From: Paraburkholderia acidicola
GTDB taxonomy: Bacteria; Pseudomonadota; Gammaproteobacteria; Burkholderiales; Burkholderiaceae
Length of the DNA stretch: 64,000 nt
Direction: 5' to 3'
Assembly: GCF_002362315.1 (NCBI RefSeq)
Contig: NZ_MTZV01000004.1
Coordinates: 310,001 to 374,000 of the forward strand
In this document: positions 61,666 through 64,000 of the stretch, piece by piece
Position numbering within the stretch: the stretch's first letter is position 1
How the letters are laid out: each line of letters starts with the position of its first letter
The notes under the pieces: model-generated
Told to the model about the DNA's origin: nothing
What the model saw: the letters and a program-made list of their open reading frames with translations, nothing else
The model's database searches: none
Position numbers and translations under genes: made by a program

Positions 61666-62574
61666 GTGAATCACAAGGAAAAACTCCTGGCTGGGCTGAA
61701 CATCTCAACCGGCATCGGCGCAGAAATTGGAGCTCTTTGCCGGCCCATCGTCAGCAGAAGCGATGGTGCGATCTATTACGTCGATCACGCTAGTACGGCA
61801 GATTTACGGGAAAAATACAAGAACGACCCACAGGTTGACACAAATGCGATTGTTGACGTGGACGCGGTTTGGGGAAAACAATCTTTGTCCGAGGCACTTG
61901 GCGGTAAATGTCTCGACTATGTGATTGCTTCACACGTTATTGAGCATGTTCCTGATCTTGTCGGTTGGCTAACTGAAGTCAGCGCGGTCCTGAAACCCAA
62001 TGGGCAGTTGCGTCTTGCCGTTCCCGACAAACGCTTCACGTTTGATCTTAAGCGGGAGGAATCCCGCTTAAGCGATGTGCTAAGTGCTTATGTTGTGCGT
62101 GCACGCATTCCACAACCACAAGCCGTTATCGATCACATCCTGAACGTCCGCTATGATGTAAGCGTGAGTGAGATCTGGCTTGGCAGATCATCCAATGGCC
62201 GACCGGCACATACATTTGCAGACGCGATAGGAACCGCACAGGACGCCTTTACGAACGGCCATTACCATGATGTACATTGCTGGGTATTCACCCCAGCGGG
62301 GTTTGCAAGAATTTGCCGACAGCTTGTAGAAAACAACCTTCTTCGCATGTCTTGTGCCAAGTTTTTTGACACTGCGCGAAACGAGCTCGAGTTCCATGTC
62401 CATATGCAGGAATGCGCGGATGTAGGCTATGCCGCTGCAACCTGGGAGGAGATGGAAAAATTAGCATCACCGCTGCCGCCACGAACGATCGTTGACTGGC
62501 GAAAGCTTCAAACGACCATCATCCCTAAGCGACTTCATAACGTAGCTCGCCGCCTGAAGCACCGATTGGCGTAG
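61666..62574 (+). CDS. SAM-dependent methyltransferase-like protein
   Basis: 302 aa, GTG start with GAGGGG upstream. The fold shows GIGAEIGALCRPIV near residue 15 (a degenerate motif I), DYVIASHVIEHVPDLVGWLTEVSAVLKPNGQL (motifs II-III of class I methyltransferases) and LRLAVPDKRFTFD. It most resembles sugar- or glycolipid-modifying methyltransferases in O-antigen islands. The acceptor is unknown. GC content is below that of the neighbouring core genes, hinting at transfer. Confidence 0.75.
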   Translation: MNHKEKLLAGLNISTGIGAEIGALCRPIVSRSDGAIYYVDHASTADLREKYKNDPQVDTNAIVDVDAVWGKQSLSEALGGKCLDYVIASHVIEHVPDLVGWLTEVSAVLKPNGQLRLAVPDKRFTFDLKREESRLSDVLSAYVVRARIPQPQAVIDHILNVRYDVSVSEIWLGRSSNGRPAHTFADAIGTAQDAFTNGHYHDVHCWVFTPAGFARICRQLVENNLLRMSCAKFFDTARNELEFHVHMQECADVGYAAATWEEMEKLASPLPPRTIVDWRKLQTTIIPKRLHNVARRLKHRLA

Positions 62575-62696
62575 CGATTTCAAATCTTCAATGTGCGTGT
62601 CTGAAAATCGCACAGTGTCCACAACAATCGAGTAAGTGGAGAAATTGCTTCGATTGCCCTGTTGAGCTAATTATTTGGAAATTTATCGAGGCCTAG

Positions 62697-63548
62697 ATGG
62701 ACAGAGTCGACGCATACGAAAAACTTACATCGGTTGCTAGCGATCAGGAAGCCATCTTTCGAGAACTGCGCAAGTTACCAATCGATCTGGTCGCGGATGT
62801 ATTGAATTACATTCCACCGGAATATGATGCTGTCCGTCGAGCGTTACCAGCTATGGCACCGGAAGATGTTCAGGTTAGCTGGACGGGGTCGGCCGGACAT
62901 ACCCTACTGATGCAAAGTTGCGCATTCGTGCGAGCGTTGGAGAGCGGATTTAACCGTTTTGGAGGCCGTTCACTTGATGGCGCGCGGATACTGGACTACG
63001 GTTGCGGCTGGGGGCGATTGATCCGCTTGATGTACAAATTCACGGAACCCAAAAACCTCTATGGATGTGACCCGTGGGCTCGTTCGATTGAACTTTGTGA
63101 CGAGGCTGGTTTGAAGGCGAACCTTTCTCAGTCGGAGTATTTACCAACTGCACTCCCTTTCGCTGGCGTGAATTTTGACTTGATCTATGCATTTTCCGTC
63201 TTTACTCACTTATCGCAACGGGCCGCATCAGCTGCGCTTGCCGCGTGTCGCAAATCAATCAAACCAGATGGCATCATGGTTATCACTATCCGCCCCGTGA
63301 CGTATTGGGATCATCATGACGAAGCGCAGAACAAGGTGGATCGAGAGCAAATGAAGCGGGATCATGCATCGAAAGGTTTCGCCTTCACGCCGCATGGCCG
63401 CGCCCCAATCGACGGGGATATCACATACGGTGACACGTCGATCACGCTTGAGTACATCCGGCGCCAATGGACTGATTGGGAAATCGTTGGAACGGATTGC
63501 TTTTTGCAGGATCCGTTCCAGACGCTAGTGTTCATGAAACCAAACTAG
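62697..63548 (+). CDS. Class I SAM-dependent methyltransferase
   Basis: 283 aa. Motif I is ILDYGCGWGRLIRLMYKF near residue 99, followed by YGCDPWARSIELC, FDLIYAFSVFTHLSQRAASAAL and KPDGIMVITIRP. The N-terminal ~80 residues are a helical extension. It is the second methyltransferase in a row in the polysaccharide island, separated from the first by 122 nt, and may cap a glycan end or methylate a sugar (inference). Confidence 0.83.
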   Translation: MDRVDAYEKLTSVASDQEAIFRELRKLPIDLVADVLNYIPPEYDAVRRALPAMAPEDVQVSWTGSAGHTLLMQSCAFVRALESGFNRFGGRSLDGARILDYGCGWGRLIRLMYKFTEPKNLYGCDPWARSIELCDEAGLKANLSQSEYLPTALPFAGVNFDLIYAFSVFTHLSQRAASAALAACRKSIKPDGIMVITIRPVTYWDHHDEAQNKVDREQMKRDHASKGFAFTPHGRAPIDGDITYGDTSITLEYIRRQWTDWEIVGTDCFLQDPFQTLVFMKPN

Positions 63549-63658
63549 GTCAGCGGAGGAGTTCACCATGCCCGAATAGGGGCCTTCCGGTGAAGCATAC
63601 CTGTGGCTCGGCGACTTTGTGTTGGGCGGTCACATTGTCGCCTACGCCTTCGCCACCA

Positions 63659-64000
63659 TCAGGCATAAGCGCCGCGGCTAGTCTCCCAGAGACGCTGATG
63701 GTTGACCTTGCAGGCGGGTAGACACATTGCGGCGTACGCCCCAACGATTCCCCATAAAGCACAATAGATCAGCGGAGCCACGTGTAGGTGATCCGCGTGA
63801 GTGATTGGGTCGACTATCCATGTAATGCCGCCATACAGGCAGTACGCGATAAACAGTGCCTTCGGCCATACCGACGCACGATTCGCGAGGTACATGGAGC
63901 CAGCGATGGCCAGCAGGATCACAGATCCATAAGCCATGTGGTGTACGACGGCAATCTGGATGATAAGCAGCGTCATCGCAACAATGCCGAGAAAACCGCA
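63659..64000 (-). CDS. Hydrophobic membrane protein, 5' end beyond the window
   Basis: The minus-strand frame is open from the window edge to a stop at 63659 and reads as three to four membrane helices (LLIIQIAVVHHMAYGSVILL, ALFIAYCLYGGITWIVD, APLIYCALWGIVGAYAAMCL). An ATG occurs at 63976, but the eight codons before it are also hydrophobic and open, so the real start is probably outside the window. No family recognised. It converges on the second methyltransferase gene, and the 110 nt between hold nothing recognisable. Confidence 0.5.
   Translation of the reverse strand, partial: CGFLGIVAMTLLIIQIAVVHHMAYGSVILLAIAGSMYLANRASVWPKALFIAYCLYGGITWIVDPITHADHLHVAPLIYCALWGIVGAYAAMCLPACKVNHQRLWETSRGAYA

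Overview
The window looks like a chromosomal segment of a Burkholderiales beta-proteobacterium, most likely Paraburkholderia or a close relative. The inference rests on high GC, a urea transporter/urease block, a Burkholderia-type inner-core LPS set (waaA, a Kdo 3-hydroxylase, waaC) and an intergenic palindromic repeat typical of these genomes. No rRNA, tRNA, CRISPR array, prophage or insertion sequence was recognised.

Layout. 1-8.6 kb: end of urtD, a repeat-filled gap with a 13-bp tandem array, urtE, then ureD, an amino-acid-type binding protein, ureA, ureB, ureC, ureE, ureF and ureG, which together take up urea and assemble nickel urease. 8.6-10.1 kb: a LysR regulator divergent from a VOC-fold protein. 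10.2-15.1 kb (minus): phosphohexomutase, waaC, Kdo hydroxylase, waaA. 15.3-19.7 kb (plus): flippase, two glycosyltransferases, galE. 19.8-22.0 kb (minus): alkane monooxygenase and a RibD/DHFR-fold protein. 22.2-28.2 kb (minus): a LacI-controlled TRAP transporter operon with a 2-hydroxyacid dehydrogenase and a lactonase-type amidohydrolase, with a promoter and palindromic operators visible upstream. 28.2-32.1 kb: AraC regulator divergent from a two-subunit isoquinoline 1-oxidoreductase-type molybdenum hydroxylase. 32.2-34.0 kb: a YhcG-type PDDEXK nuclease and an AbiEi/DUF6088-like regulator with a perfect inverted repeat over its start. 34.1-38.2 kb: betaine-type binding protein, DddP-like M24 protein and 2OG-Fe(II) oxygenase (minus), with a divergent LysR. 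38.2-40.2 kb: strong promoter, short leader ORF, haem-oxygenase-like di-iron protein and a VOC protein. 40.8-47 kb: LptD paralogue, chemoreceptor and OafA-type acyltransferase. 47.2-64 kb: surface-polysaccharide island.

The polysaccharide island has three parts. A WecA-like transferase (plus strand) ends at a bidirectional terminator. A minus-strand operon of GT2, epimerase, WbpL-like and WbpM-like genes, each overlapping the next by 4 nt, resembles the wbpV/K-wbpL-wbpM end of Pseudomonas O-antigen loci and probably makes and primes a 6-deoxy-HexNAc. Divergent from it is a HAD-UbiA fusion, a DprE1 homologue, a DprE2-like SDR, a GT-C-like membrane protein, an epimerase, a UGM/PPOX-like flavoprotein, a GtrA protein and two methyltransferases.

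The most notable system is this last block. It looks like a self-contained Gram-negative version of the mycobacterial decaprenyl-phosphoryl-arabinose pathway, with its own candidate flippase and transferase. Other candidates for new biology are the leader-ORF/HDO/VOC operon at 38.4-40.2 kb, the DddP-like protein that lacks the DddP catalytic Asp, and the nuclease/AbiEi pair.
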